Part shown: piece by piece, positions 31,891 to 39,306 of the stretch | How the letters are laid out: every line of letters begins with the position of its first letter | How positions within the stretch are numbered: position 1 is the stretch's first letter | DNA from: Chloroflexota bacterium | GTDB taxonomy: Bacteria > Chloroflexota > UBA11872 | Length of the DNA stretch: 40,638 bases | Direction of reading: 5' to 3' | Assembly: GCA_028874315.1 (NCBI GenBank) | Contig: JAPPKM010000191.1 | Location: forward strand, 1-40,638 | The notes under the pieces: model-generated | What the model was told of the DNA's origin: nothing | The model's database searches: none | What the model saw: only the letters and a program-made list of their open reading frames with translations | Position numbers and translations under genes: made by a program

Positions 31891-32361
31891 ATGCGCAAAT
31901 CGACTATCGCCCTGTTGACACTAGGTGTCTGCATTCTTGTGGTCGTTTGCGTGGTTGCCGGGATGTTGGTGTATCTCCTGGGAATCCGAACGATTGCATC
32001 ATCGGCCTTCACTTCGTCCTCGCCATTTGAAGAAGAGACCATAAATGAGAATCTAGTGGTCGTTGAGGACTCCGTTGAATGGAAGCTGCTTTCTCAGTCC
32101 GACGAATACGGCAATGAATCACGCGTTTCTTTCAAGGTCACATTACGCAACCCGACCGGCGAAGATATCCAGGTTCGAGCGTTTCATTTACGCATCTGGT
32201 TCTTTGACTCTGATGGCTTTGCTCTTGCACGCTTCAACTACGCTGACGAGTTCACCGTGCCGGCCAACGGCGAATACACCTACTCCGCCCCGCACACCCT
32301 GCGCGGAGGTCTCGGCGAACAAGTGGCCTACATTGAAGTTCTGGGGGTGAAGTCGAAATGA
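31891..32361 (+). CDS. Membrane-anchored protein with an Ig-like extracellular domain
   Basis: 156 residues from ATG 31891, preceded by GAAGG with six bases of spacing. One membrane segment spans about residues 5-30 (LLTLGVCILVVVCVVAGMLVYLL). The rest, outside the membrane, has a beta-rich pattern with alternating hydrophobic residues: VSFKVTLRNPTGEDIQVRAFHLRIWFFDSDGF and FTVPANGEYTYSA, split here. That is reminiscent of FxLYD/DUF4352-type immunoglobulin-like domains on surface proteins, but similarity is by pattern only. The stop overlaps the next start as ATGA, so it is the first gene of a small three-gene cassette. Base composition is AT-richer than the flanks, suggesting acquisition. Confidence 0.7.
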   Translation: MRKSTIALLTLGVCILVVVCVVAGMLVYLLGIRTIASSAFTSSSPFEEETINENLVVVEDSVEWKLLSQSDEYGNESRVSFKVTLRNPTGEDIQVRAFHLRIWFFDSDGFALARFNYADEFTVPANGEYTYSAPHTLRGGLGEQVAYIEVLGVKSK

Positions 32362-32552
32362 GGAAGAAACTCGTCACTCTCATTGTGGGCGTCCTATTCG
32401 TTGCATACATCTTGTCTGTTGAAGCCCGTCTCTATTGGGCTCAAAATGTGGCAACCCAGGCAATCTGGCAGAACAGCCACCAGTCGCAACGCATATCCGA
32501 CCTGGAACAGCGCGTCCACAGCATTGAGCATGCTACGAAGACAGGGAACTAA
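32358..32552 (+). CDS. Small membrane protein with coiled-coil tail
   Basis: 64 residues. A membrane segment lies near residues 5-22 (LVTLIVGVLFVAYILSV). The C-terminal part, SQRISDLEQRVHSIEHATK, shows a heptad-like pattern typical of short coiled coils, so the protein may form dimers or bind a partner. Its start overlaps the preceding stop (ATGA) and its stop overlaps the next start (TAATG), which points to tightly coupled expression of three proteins. No family is recognised. Confidence 0.65.
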   Translation: MRKKLVTLIVGVLFVAYILSVEARLYWAQNVATQAIWQNSHQSQRISDLEQRVHSIEHATKTGN

Positions 32553-32715
32553 TGGCTAGCTGGTCTGGGGGGATTATCCACCGCCAAAACCAGACGATAT
32601 GCCCACTGACGAATATGTGGAGTCGTGGTTCAGCGGCGGGTTGTGTGGAGTACTTGTAGGTTTGGGAATCATCGCCCTGACTGCCGGTATTGGGTATCTC
32701 ATTTCAGTATTCTAG
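32552..32715 (+). pseudogene. Third small membrane protein, frame broken at a G6 run
   Basis: ATG 32552 overlaps the previous stop (TAATG) and reads MASWSGG before the frame is lost at six G (32567-32572). With one more G the frame continues as DYPPPKPDDMPTDEYVESW then a membrane segment (CGVLVGLGIIALTAGIGYLI) to TAG 32713-32715, giving 54 residues. As written, only the 3' part (ATG 32599, 38 residues, including the membrane segment) is open. This may be a sequencing or assembly error, a real inactivation, or frameshifting at the run. Confidence 0.55.
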
Positions 32716-32753
32716 CAATTGAGGCCCGCACCCCGAAAGATGCGGGCCTATTG
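32716..32753 (+). terminator. Terminator hairpin of the small membrane-protein cassette
   Basis: Stem of nine bases (32722-32730 with 32741-32749), extended by CAAT/ATTG on the outside across a 2-base bulge. It begins directly after the last stop codon of the plus-strand cassette. No T-run follows, but the position and near-perfect stem support a terminator. Confidence 0.65.
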
Positions 32754-32779
32754 CTGTGGTGGGGGTTATGTAGCAGAGC

Positions 32780-32810
32780 ACCGAACCAGGCGCCCACGGG
32801 CTGGTTCGGT
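32780..32810. terminator. Second hairpin, between the two opposing cassettes
   Basis: Perfect 10-base arms (32780-32789 and 32801-32810) around an 11-base loop. It lies between the end of the plus cassette and the end of the minus cassette and could stop transcription from either side. The 160 bases after it, to 32973, hold no supported gene. Confidence 0.45.
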
Positions 32811-32973
32811 TACCTGTCCGATCTCCTGGGGACGCCAAAGTGTTTCGCGGTTTCGGATAATGGCAGCGGGGCTGCTGCGTGGACAGCCTCAGCAGTCCCG
32901 TCCGGCTAATGCCCGAAACGCACCGCGTCGCGCGCCGCAGAACACGCTGGTTCGACCGGTGGTTAGACGACAT

Positions 32974-33138
32974 CTACGGGTGGGGCTTCACTCGGGCCGC
33001 GCAGCTCGTGCAGCGCCATCGCCCGTCCTGATCCCACACCAGCGAGGTCTCGGCGCAGCGCGGGCATCGCATGCGGTTTCCGGACATGAATACCCACCAG
33101 ATCGCTCGCCAGACGGCCCTGACGACTCTTCCGATCAT
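32974..33138 (-). CDS. 54-residue zinc-ribbon protein
   Basis: ATG 33138 overlaps the stop of the 49-residue membrane protein gene (ATGA). The protein has an amphipathic, Trp-rich N-terminal helix (VVRAVWRAIWWVFMSG) and then two CxxC pairs (CPRC, CTSC) 18 residues apart around WDQDGRWR, a classic zinc ribbon. Such ribbons bind nucleic acid or protein; the N-terminal helix could lie on the membrane. No family is recognised. It is the last gene of the minus-strand cassette. Confidence 0.65.
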   Translation of the reverse strand: MIGRVVRAVWRAIWWVFMSGNRMRCPRCAETSLVWDQDGRWRCTSCAARVKPHP

Positions 33139-33284
33139 GGGAGCGTCGGGAGGAACTGAAAACAGTAGGCGACGGCCGAACCGATGATGTACGGGCTCAT
33201 TCCTACAATCGTCAAGGGCACGGCGGCAACCACGCCGATCAGGATGCCAGTCAGCAGCAGCGCCAGCCGGTGTCGGGTGTTCAT
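33135..33284 (-). CDS. 49-residue membrane protein
   Basis: ATG 33284 follows a strong AGGAGGAG site six bases upstream. Two hydrophobic stretches (LALLLTGILIGVVAAVPLTIV and IIGSAVAYCFQFL, the first about 21 residues) suggest a helical hairpin in the inner membrane. Its stop overlaps the zinc-ribbon start, and the gene follows the secreted-protein gene, separated by a hairpin. Function unknown. Confidence 0.65.
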   Translation of the reverse strand: MNTRHRLALLLTGILIGVVAAVPLTIVGMSPYIIGSAVAYCFQFLPTLP

Positions 33285-33297
33285 GGCTGCTCCTCCT

Positions 33298-33332
33298 GGT
33301 CGGGGAGACGCGAGTGTCGCATCTCCCCGACC
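33298..33332 (-). terminator. Hairpin between the secreted-protein and small membrane-protein genes
   Basis: Perfect 11-base arms (33298-33308 and 33322-33332) around a 13-base loop, six bases past the stop of the secreted-protein gene on the minus strand and just before the ribosome-binding site of the next gene. It may partially terminate transcription so that the upstream gene is made in excess of the two small genes, or protect the 3' end of a processed message. Confidence 0.6.
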
Positions 33333-33338
33333 TGTGGG

Positions 33339-33968
33339 CTACGACCTCGGCGTGTAGTCGCCGTTGCCGTACTGGGTCTTGTTGATCGTGATGGTCTCAA
33401 CCGGATTGCAATTCGGCGTGTACGGTGGCTCGTGGTTCGGACGACAGACTTGGTACTTGCCCCAGGCCTTGTCCTTGTGCTTGGTGTCACCTAGCCCGCC
33501 GCCCGTCTTCTTGTCGCCGGATCCGCGGTTCTTGATGAACGTGCCCGGTCCCGGAGAAAACCCGGTTTCCCAGGTGTGGTCGAACTCCGGGTGCCCACGT
33601 GCAATGTAGGTCCCGTCGTAGCACCACTCGGTCCAGGACACCAACTTATACATGATGAGTGGGCCGGTCGTCCGCTTGCGCGTGACGGTCGTCCGTTTGC
33701 ACTTGATGTTGGACGACATCAAGACGCCGGAGTTGGAGAACTCCGACCCAGCGGCGCTTTGGACGGCAGTCGACTGGACCGGGATATCGACGGTCGAGAC
33801 CTCAATGGTCTCAACCGACGTGCCAGGTTTACCAGCCGGGCCGGCCGCGTCCTCCGTTTCGCTGGGTGGGTCCGCGGCATAGGCCGCCGGTACGAGAGCC
33901 AGAATCAGAAGGGCCGCCAGCGCTGCGAGGAGCAGCGGGCGGGCCCGGTGGACTAGCGATTGCCGCAT
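33339..33968 (-). CDS. Secreted protein of unknown function
   Basis: 209 residues from ATG 33968, with a strong AAGGAGGA site five bases upstream. Residues 1-31 are a signal peptide (basic start, LLLAALAALLILALVP core, AYA cleavage site), so the mature protein begins at about ADPPSE. An acidic/Thr-rich stretch to about residue 80 is followed by a domain with four cysteines (IKCK, EWCYDG, YQVCRP, PNCNPV), possibly two disulfides, and Trp-, Gly- and Lys-rich loops (YKLVSWTEW; HPEFDHTWETGFSPGPG). The extended C terminus (NKTQYGNGDYTPRS) lacks an anchor, so it should be released. Not recognised; first gene of the minus cassette. Confidence 0.72.
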   Translation of the reverse strand: MRQSLVHRARPLLLAALAALLILALVPAAYAADPPSETEDAAGPAGKPGTSVETIEVSTVDIPVQSTAVQSAAGSEFSNSGVLMSSNIKCKRTTVTRKRTTGPLIMYKLVSWTEWCYDGTYIARGHPEFDHTWETGFSPGPGTFIKNRGSGDKKTGGGLGDTKHKDKAWGKYQVCRPNHEPPYTPNCNPVETITINKTQYGNGDYTPRS

Positions 33969-34715
33969 GGCAATCCTCCTTGGCTCTGCTCGCCAGGAGA
34001 ATCGCCGTTGATCCTGACTCCAGCGAGCCACGAACCGGGAGGATCATATATGAAATAGTAGACATATTCCAGTGGTTTCAAGGGTTGATATGAATCGTAG
34101 TGCACGTCCAGGCGGAATGCCTGCGCCTGGCCGTGATCCTGTCTCAGGACCGCAGATTTCGTCGCATCACGCTCGCCGCCCCCTGTACCCCTGCCCCGAG
34201 GCTTGCCACCTCCTCGTTGACCGCTCCGGCCAACCCCTCGGCGTCCTGCCGCACCGGGACGCCAATAACCAACGGTCTGAGCGACCGCCCCCCGACTCGG
34301 CTCGTGCGAGCGCACCGACGCCACAACCTGACGGTCTCTGGGCACGACCACCGGTCCCCAGCGAACCGGCGCCCAGCGCACCCACCGTCGGCCGTTCGGC
34401 CGCTCCCCCTCAGCCAGGAACTGGATTTCCGTCTGTGCGCGAAAAGTGTACACTGGGCGGCGACGTTCACGCAACTGTTCCCGGAGCCCCTCTCGTGCCC
34501 ACCCCGCGCACCGCCGCGCCAGCCCCCGCCGAGGCCACCCCAGCACGCCTCGGTTCGGGCCTCAGCGGGCCCTGCGGCCAGACGCCCTGCCACGCCAGAC
34601 CTCCCGCCGCCGCATGCCTCAATTCACGCCAAAACGGCCCCCGCGGCGCCTCAAGAGTTTTTTGGAAAAAACTCTTACGCGCGCAAAGTCGCTCGTTTCC
34701 GCCCCCCGGCCGGGC
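33969..34715. other. Region before the secreted-protein gene; possible promoter and uncertain reading frame
   Basis: The first 120 bases (to about 34090) are AT-rich and probably carry the promoter of the secreted-protein gene; TTGAAA (34076-34081, minus strand) with TACTAT 15 bases on is the best pair. Beyond it, one minus-strand frame (33953-34453, from GTG) stays open with plausible coding sequence at both ends (RAQTEIQFLAEGERPNGRRW; AFRLDVHYDSYQPLKPLEY) but the middle is low-complexity while another frame looks coding there (RQDAEGLAGAVNEEVASL). This may be a gene with two compensating indels. From 34460 to 34650 nothing is supported. Confidence 0.35.
34653..34676. terminator. Perfect AT-rich palindrome after hyuB
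   Basis: Two 11-base arms, AAGAGTTTTTT and its complement, around GG. On the minus strand it lies 39 bases past the hyuB stop; the run of six T in the stem gives a U-rich end for terminators in both directions. It is the strongest AT-rich palindrome in the window. Confidence 0.65.
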
Positions 34716-36353
34716 TCAGCCCGTGACCTTCCCCGCCCGCCGGTCCCGCGCCCGCGCCGCCGCCTCGCGCCGCTCCGGCGGACCCCACCCGCCGCCGCCC
34801 GCCGTCCGGTGCTCGAACACGTCCCCCCGCCGCAGCGCCGTGGTCCCCTTCCCCGCCAGCTCGGTCCGCTCCCCGTCCCGCACCAGCACACTGCTCGAGG
34901 TCGCCCCCGGCTCCCCGCCCTGCAGTCCGTACGGCCCCCGCGTCCGGCGGTCCGAGCGCAGATTCAGCGTCGTCTGCTCCGCCAGCATCCGGTAATGCCG
35001 CTCCACCGCCAGCCCCCCGCGGAACTGCCCGTCGCCCCCGCTGTCCGGCACGAACTCGTACCGGTCGATCGCGATTGGATGCTCCGCCTCGATCACCTCC
35101 GCCGGGTTGTTCGCGAAGTTCACCACCACGCTCGACACCCCGTCCGGCCCGTCCGCGAACGGCCGCCCGCCCCACGACCCGAACAGGAACTCCAGCATCA
35201 CGAACGGCTCCCCCTGCGCGTCGTACCCCGCCAGGCTCACCCCCGTGTCGCCCCCCGCCTCCGCCGCCGGCACCCGCTCCGGCACCGCCTGCGCCAGCGC
35301 CCCCAGCACCGCATTGGCAATCCGGAACCCCGTCAACCCCCGCGCCGCCACCGGCGCCGGCGGCCGCGGATTCACGATCGTCCCCTCCGGCGCCGTCACC
35401 TCGATCGGCCGAAAATGCCCCTCGTTATTCGGAATGTCCGTCGGCATCGCGCACCGGACGCAGGCGTACGCCGCCGACTTCGTAAACGGCATCGGGCAGT
35501 TGATCGACCCCCGCACCTGGCCACCCGACCCCGTGAAGTCCACCGTGATCCGGTCCCCCTCCACATGCAGCGTCACTTGTATCGGAATCGGCTCCGGGTC
35601 GATCCCGTCGTCGTCCAGGTAGTCCGTGAACCCATACACCCCGTCTGGAATCTCCCGGATCGCCAGCCGCGCCCGCTCGGCCGCGTAGTCCAGCACCGCC
35701 GCGCCCAGGTCGGCCAGCCGCCGCGGCCCATGCTCCTCCGCCAGCGCCAGCAGCCCGCGCTCGCCCACGTGCCCCGCCGCCAGCTGCGCCCGCAGGTCGC
35801 CCAGCACTTGGTTGGGAACTCGCACGTTCCGCTCCAGCAACCGCCACACGTGCTCCACCCGCTCCCCTTCGGCCATCAGCCGCACCGGCGGCAGGCAGAT
35901 CCCTTCCTGGAACAGCTCCGTCGCGTCGCACCCGTTGCCGCCCGCCGTCTTGCCCCCGACGTCCGCGTGATGCGCAATCGTCACCACGTGCCCGATCACC
36001 CGGCCGCCGCGAAACACCGGCTGCGCCGTATAGATGTCCGGCAGATGCGTGCCGCCGGCATACGGGTCGTTGAGCGCATACACGTCCCCCGGCCGCATCT
36101 CGCCGCCAAACCGCGCCATGAACGCCCGCATCGCATCCGGAACCGACCCCAGGTGCAGCGGCAGCGTCAGCCCCTGCGCAATCAGCCGCCCCTCCGCGTC
36201 GCAGAGCGCGGACGACAGGTCCATCGAATTCTTCAGGTGCGTCGACCGCGCCGTCCGCACCATCGCCACCGCCATCTCGTCCACCAGCGCCGCCACCGCA
36301 TGCCGGAACAGCTCCCGCTGCACCGGATCCACCGCGCGCCGCCGCGCACTCAT
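34716..36353 (-). CDS. hyuB: Hydantoinase B/oxoprolinase subunit
   Basis: 545 residues. HyuB blocks: ELFRHAVAALVDEMAVAMVRTA, HLKNSMDLSSALCDAEGRLIAQG, HLGSVPDAM, RPGDVYALNDPYAGGTHLPDI, HHADVGGKTAGG and, near the C terminus, GGDGQFRGGLAVERHYRM. The ATG overlaps the hyuA stop (ATGA), so the subunits are coupled. HyuAB-type enzymes are ATP-dependent, hydrolysing 5-oxoproline or N-methylhydantoins, and relatives form acetone or acetophenone carboxylases; A and B form a complex in the cytoplasm. Substrate cannot be chosen from the sequence. It is the last gene of the minus-strand catabolic operon. Confidence 0.93.
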   Translation of the reverse strand: MSARRRAVDPVQRELFRHAVAALVDEMAVAMVRTARSTHLKNSMDLSSALCDAEGRLIAQGLTLPLHLGSVPDAMRAFMARFGGEMRPGDVYALNDPYAGGTHLPDIYTAQPVFRGGRVIGHVVTIAHHADVGGKTAGGNGCDATELFQEGICLPPVRLMAEGERVEHVWRLLERNVRVPNQVLGDLRAQLAAGHVGERGLLALAEEHGPRRLADLGAAVLDYAAERARLAIREIPDGVYGFTDYLDDDGIDPEPIPIQVTLHVEGDRITVDFTGSGGQVRGSINCPMPFTKSAAYACVRCAMPTDIPNNEGHFRPIEVTAPEGTIVNPRPPAPVAARGLTGFRIANAVLGALAQAVPERVPAAEAGGDTGVSLAGYDAQGEPFVMLEFLFGSWGGRPFADGPDGVSSVVVNFANNPAEVIEAEHPIAIDRYEFVPDSGGDGQFRGGLAVERHYRMLAEQTTLNLRSDRRTRGPYGLQGGEPGATSSSVLVRDGERTELAGKGTTALRRGDVFEHRTAGGGGWGPPERREAAARARDRRAGKVTG

Positions 36354-38437
36354 CGGCTCGCCTCCAGCAGCAACGCCCCGTCGGCCTCGCGCGAGCCGCG
36401 CCAGCCGGGCGGAACCACGGTGGTCGCGTCATAGTCCTCCACGATCAGCGGACCCGGCGTCGGCCGCCGCCCCAGGTCCCCCCGGCGCACCACCGGTACG
36501 CTCCGCCAACGCCCCTGGAACCAGGCCCGGCGCTGCACTTGCTGCTCGCTCCGCTCCTGGCTTTCGCGCAAAGCGATTGGCTCGTTCTCCCGCACCGCGC
36601 TCACCCGCAGCACCGCCGCAATCACCGGGCTCGTCGGATCTCGGTGCCCATACGTCGCTTCATGCAGCGCCTCGAACCTGTCCCGGATCGTGTCAAGCGT
36701 CCGTTTCGTGACCCCGCCCTCCGGCACCGCCGCCGGAATCTCAAACGACTGCCCTCGATATCGGCACTCCGCCACGGATTCAATCTCAAGGTCGGCGCCC
36801 CGATATCCTCCCGCCGCCGCCAGCGTCATGCAGCGTTCGCGCAACGAGCCCAGCGCTTCGTCCAGCCGGCTGACTGCATCGGTCGCGCTCAGGTCGATCA
36901 GCGGCGAGTGCGTCGCCATCCAGCGCAGATCCGCGCCCAGCAGACCCGTCGCGCTGAACACTCCGGGCCCGGCGGGTACCAGGACCCGCCGGATCCCCAG
37001 CAGGTCCGCCACCGCCGCCGCCATGCCGGGACCGCCGCCCCCGAAGGCCACCAGCGTGAAGGCCGCTGGGTCCACACCTCGCTCGCTGGTCACCGCCCGC
37101 AGCGCCCGCGCCAACTCCGCCGCCGCCACCTGCCGCGCGGCGTCCGCCGCCCGCGCAACGTCGCTGCCCAACGGCCCGGCCAAATGCTGCGCCACCGCGC
37201 GGTCGGCCAGCTCCGCGTCGATCGACATGTCCCCGCCCAGCAGCGACGACGGACTGAAGTGACCCAGCACCACGCTAACGTCCGTCAGCGTCGCTTCACT
37301 TCCGCCGCGCCCGTAGCACGCCGGACCCGGATCCGCCCCCGCGCTGTCCGGTCCTACCGAGAGCCCGCCGGCCTGGTCCACCCGCGCAATGCTGCCGCCG
37401 CCCGCTCCGATCTCCGCCAGGTCGATGGTCGGCGTCCGCAGCAGGTAGCCCGAGCCGCGGGTAAGTCGTGTTCCCCAACTGATGCCCCCGCCAAGCTCAA
37501 GTTCCGGCGCGATGGCCGGCGCGCCGTCTAGCACCACCGCCGCCTTGGCGGTCGTGCCGCCCATGTCGAACGCCAGCACCCGGTCCAGCCCGCGCTTTCG
37601 GGCCAGCTGGGCAGCCGCCAGCACCCCGGCCGTCGGCCCGGACTCCAGGCAGAACGCGGGCAGTTCGGCCGCCTCGGCCGCCGGCATTACACCCCCGCTG
37701 GACTGCAACATCAGAATCGGCGCCCGCGAGCCCGCATCCTGCAGCGCCTCCGCCAGCCGCCCCAGGTAATCCCCCATCACCGGCTGCAGGTAGGCGTTGA
37801 TCACCGACGTGCTGGTGCGGTCGTACTCCCGGATCAGCGGCAGCACCGCCGAGCTTCGGGACACCGCCGCCTCCGGCAGCCGCTCCCGCACCAGTCGCTC
37901 CACCTCGACTTCGTGACGATCGTTGACATACGAGTTCAGCAGGCAGATCGCCACGGCCTCAACGTCCGCTTTCACCAGCACGTCCAACGCCGCGGCCACG
38001 CTCCTCTCGTCCAGCGGCCTCACCACCGACCCGTCGGCTGCCATGCGTTCGCCCACGCCCAGCCGCAACCGGCGCTCCACCAGCGGCTCCGGTCGCAACC
38101 AGCTCAGGTCGTACAAGCGTGGATAGCGCAGCCGCCCAATCTCGAGCACATCGCGGAATCCCTCGGTGGTTATCAGTCCTGTCCGCGGCCCGCGTCGCTC
38201 CAGGATGGCGTTCGTCGCCACCGTGCTGGCGTGCAACAGGCTGGCGAGCAGCTCAAGCGAGCCGCCGCAACAAGCCTTGAGGCCCGCGAGGACTCCCGCG
38301 TCAAAGTTGGGCGGCGTCGACAGCGTCTTATGCCGAGCGACGGCGCCCTGAGCATCCACAGCCACGAGGTCCGTGAATGTGCCGCCAACGTCGGCTGCCG
38401 CTCGCAAGCCGCCGGGGCTCCGACTATCGGCCTTCAA
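36350..38437 (-). CDS. hyuA: Hydantoinase A/oxoprolinase subunit
   Basis: 695 residues from TTG 38437, the usual length for HyuA. The frame stays open to 38623, but that part lies inside the racemase gene and is low-complexity. The ASKHA phosphate motif is AAADVGGTFTDLVAV near residue 13, followed by LLHASTVATNAILERRG, GFRDVLEIGR, EYDRTSTSVINAYL and LQSSGGVMPA; the second nucleotide-binding motif is VLAFDMGGTTAKAAVV. The C-terminal domain ends in GPLIVEDYDATTVVPPGWRG, as in HyuA. It forms the ATPase subunit with HyuB, whose start overlaps its stop. The gene follows the racemase-like gene by 11 bases. No ribosome-binding site is obvious, so coupling to the upstream gene is likely. Confidence 0.92.
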   Translation of the reverse strand: MKADSRSPGGLRAAADVGGTFTDLVAVDAQGAVARHKTLSTPPNFDAGVLAGLKACCGGSLELLASLLHASTVATNAILERRGPRTGLITTEGFRDVLEIGRLRYPRLYDLSWLRPEPLVERRLRLGVGERMAADGSVVRPLDERSVAAALDVLVKADVEAVAICLLNSYVNDRHEVEVERLVRERLPEAAVSRSSAVLPLIREYDRTSTSVINAYLQPVMGDYLGRLAEALQDAGSRAPILMLQSSGGVMPAAEAAELPAFCLESGPTAGVLAAAQLARKRGLDRVLAFDMGGTTAKAAVVLDGAPAIAPELELGGGISWGTRLTRGSGYLLRTPTIDLAEIGAGGGSIARVDQAGGLSVGPDSAGADPGPACYGRGGSEATLTDVSVVLGHFSPSSLLGGDMSIDAELADRAVAQHLAGPLGSDVARAADAARQVAAAELARALRAVTSERGVDPAAFTLVAFGGGGPGMAAAVADLLGIRRVLVPAGPGVFSATGLLGADLRWMATHSPLIDLSATDAVSRLDEALGSLRERCMTLAAAGGYRGADLEIESVAECRYRGQSFEIPAAVPEGGVTKRTLDTIRDRFEALHEATYGHRDPTSPVIAAVLRVSAVRENEPIALRESQERSEQQVQRRAWFQGRWRSVPVVRRGDLGRRPTPGPLIVEDYDATTVVPPGWRGSREADGALLLEASR

Positions 38438-38448
38438 TCTGCGGGTCG

Positions 38449-39168
38449 CTACGTGAGAGCGGCCGCCGCCGCTCGTCCGGCCAGCGCTCCCAGCACAGGC
38501 GGAATCTCCCACCCAAGCCGCCGCCCGACAGCCGCGAAGGTCGCGCTGTTGCTGCTGACCACTGGCAAACCGTACGCCGCTTCCAGCGGCCGGATGACCT
38601 CGAAGGTCGCCAGGTTGGTACACGAGAGGAAAATCGTGTCGGCCTCGGCCGGCGGCGGCTGCGCGTCAACGAAGTCGCGCAATTCGCTGGATGTCACGTC
38701 GGCAATCTCTACGGCCGCGGAAACGCCCATTCCGTACGCGCACACCGTCTCGATGCCGTGCGTGGCCAGGAACTCCTCCTCGTGATCGTTCAACTCGTCC
38801 GGATAGGGCGTATACAGCGCCACCCGGCGGCTACCCAACGACTTCAAAGCCTCGGCCACCGCGCCCGAAGTGGTAATGGCCGGTGCGTTGGCGGCCGACG
38901 AAATCAAGTCGTGCAGCGCGGCCTCGCCGTCGCGTCCGTCGACAAAGCTGCTGGCCGTGCAGGCGAACGCCACAACGTCCACCAGCGCGCTCCCTACTTC
39001 GTCCGCCGCCCGCTCGGCATGCGCCAGCATCTGGCGAGAGTCGTCCACATCACACGTCGAGTTCCGCATCCGCGCCGAATGCACAGTGGCGGTGCCGGGC
39101 ACCAGGCGCCAGAACTCCGGCTCCACCACCGTATTGACCGACGGAACCAGCAGCCCTACACGTTGCAT
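38449..39168 (-). CDS. Maleate isomerase / Asp-Glu racemase superfamily protein
   Basis: 239 residues. MQRVGLLVPSVNTVVEPEFW matches the maleate cis-trans isomerase/arylmalonate decarboxylase opening. Two catalytic cysteines are in place: C70 in AFACTASS and C183 in FLSCTNL, as in two-Cys racemases and isomerases. The strand VALYTPYPDELNDHEEEFLA and the GI(E)TVCAYG motif also fit. Family members isomerise maleate, racemise Asp/Glu, or act on hydantoins. Being first in an operon with hyuA and hyuB, a hydantoin or dicarboxylate racemase role is plausible. ATG 39168 faces the divergent oxidoreductase gene across 138 bases. Confidence 0.88.
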   Translation of the reverse strand: MQRVGLLVPSVNTVVEPEFWRLVPGTATVHSARMRNSTCDVDDSRQMLAHAERAADEVGSALVDVVAFACTASSFVDGRDGEAALHDLISSAANAPAITTSGAVAEALKSLGSRRVALYTPYPDELNDHEEEFLATHGIETVCAYGMGVSAAVEIADVTSSELRDFVDAQPPPAEADTIFLSCTNLATFEVIRPLEAAYGLPVVSSNSATFAAVGRRLGWEIPPVLGALAGRAAAAALT

Positions 39169-39306
39169 GTCAGCGCCTCGCGGAGTCCCACGCAGACATC
39201 GTCAACGGGTGAACGCTCCAGTGTCAACGCTTGCACCTCCCGACCTGTCGACGCCCTGCCGTGTGCGTTCTAGGCTGAGCCACGTGGCGGGAGCAGGAGG
39301 ACTCGA

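Noticed and set aside
32719-33159. 146-codon plus-strand frame
   Set aside because: Covers two hairpins and the antisense of the zinc-ribbon gene, and has low-complexity sequence.
34446-36434. 662-codon plus-strand open frame
   Set aside because: Antisense to hyuB and the end of hyuA; almost all Arg, Pro and His, typical of a shadow of GC-rich coding sequence.
38438-38623. N-terminal extension of HyuA
   Set aside because: Overlaps the racemase gene in another frame with no conserved sequence; HyuA length is normal from TTG 38437.
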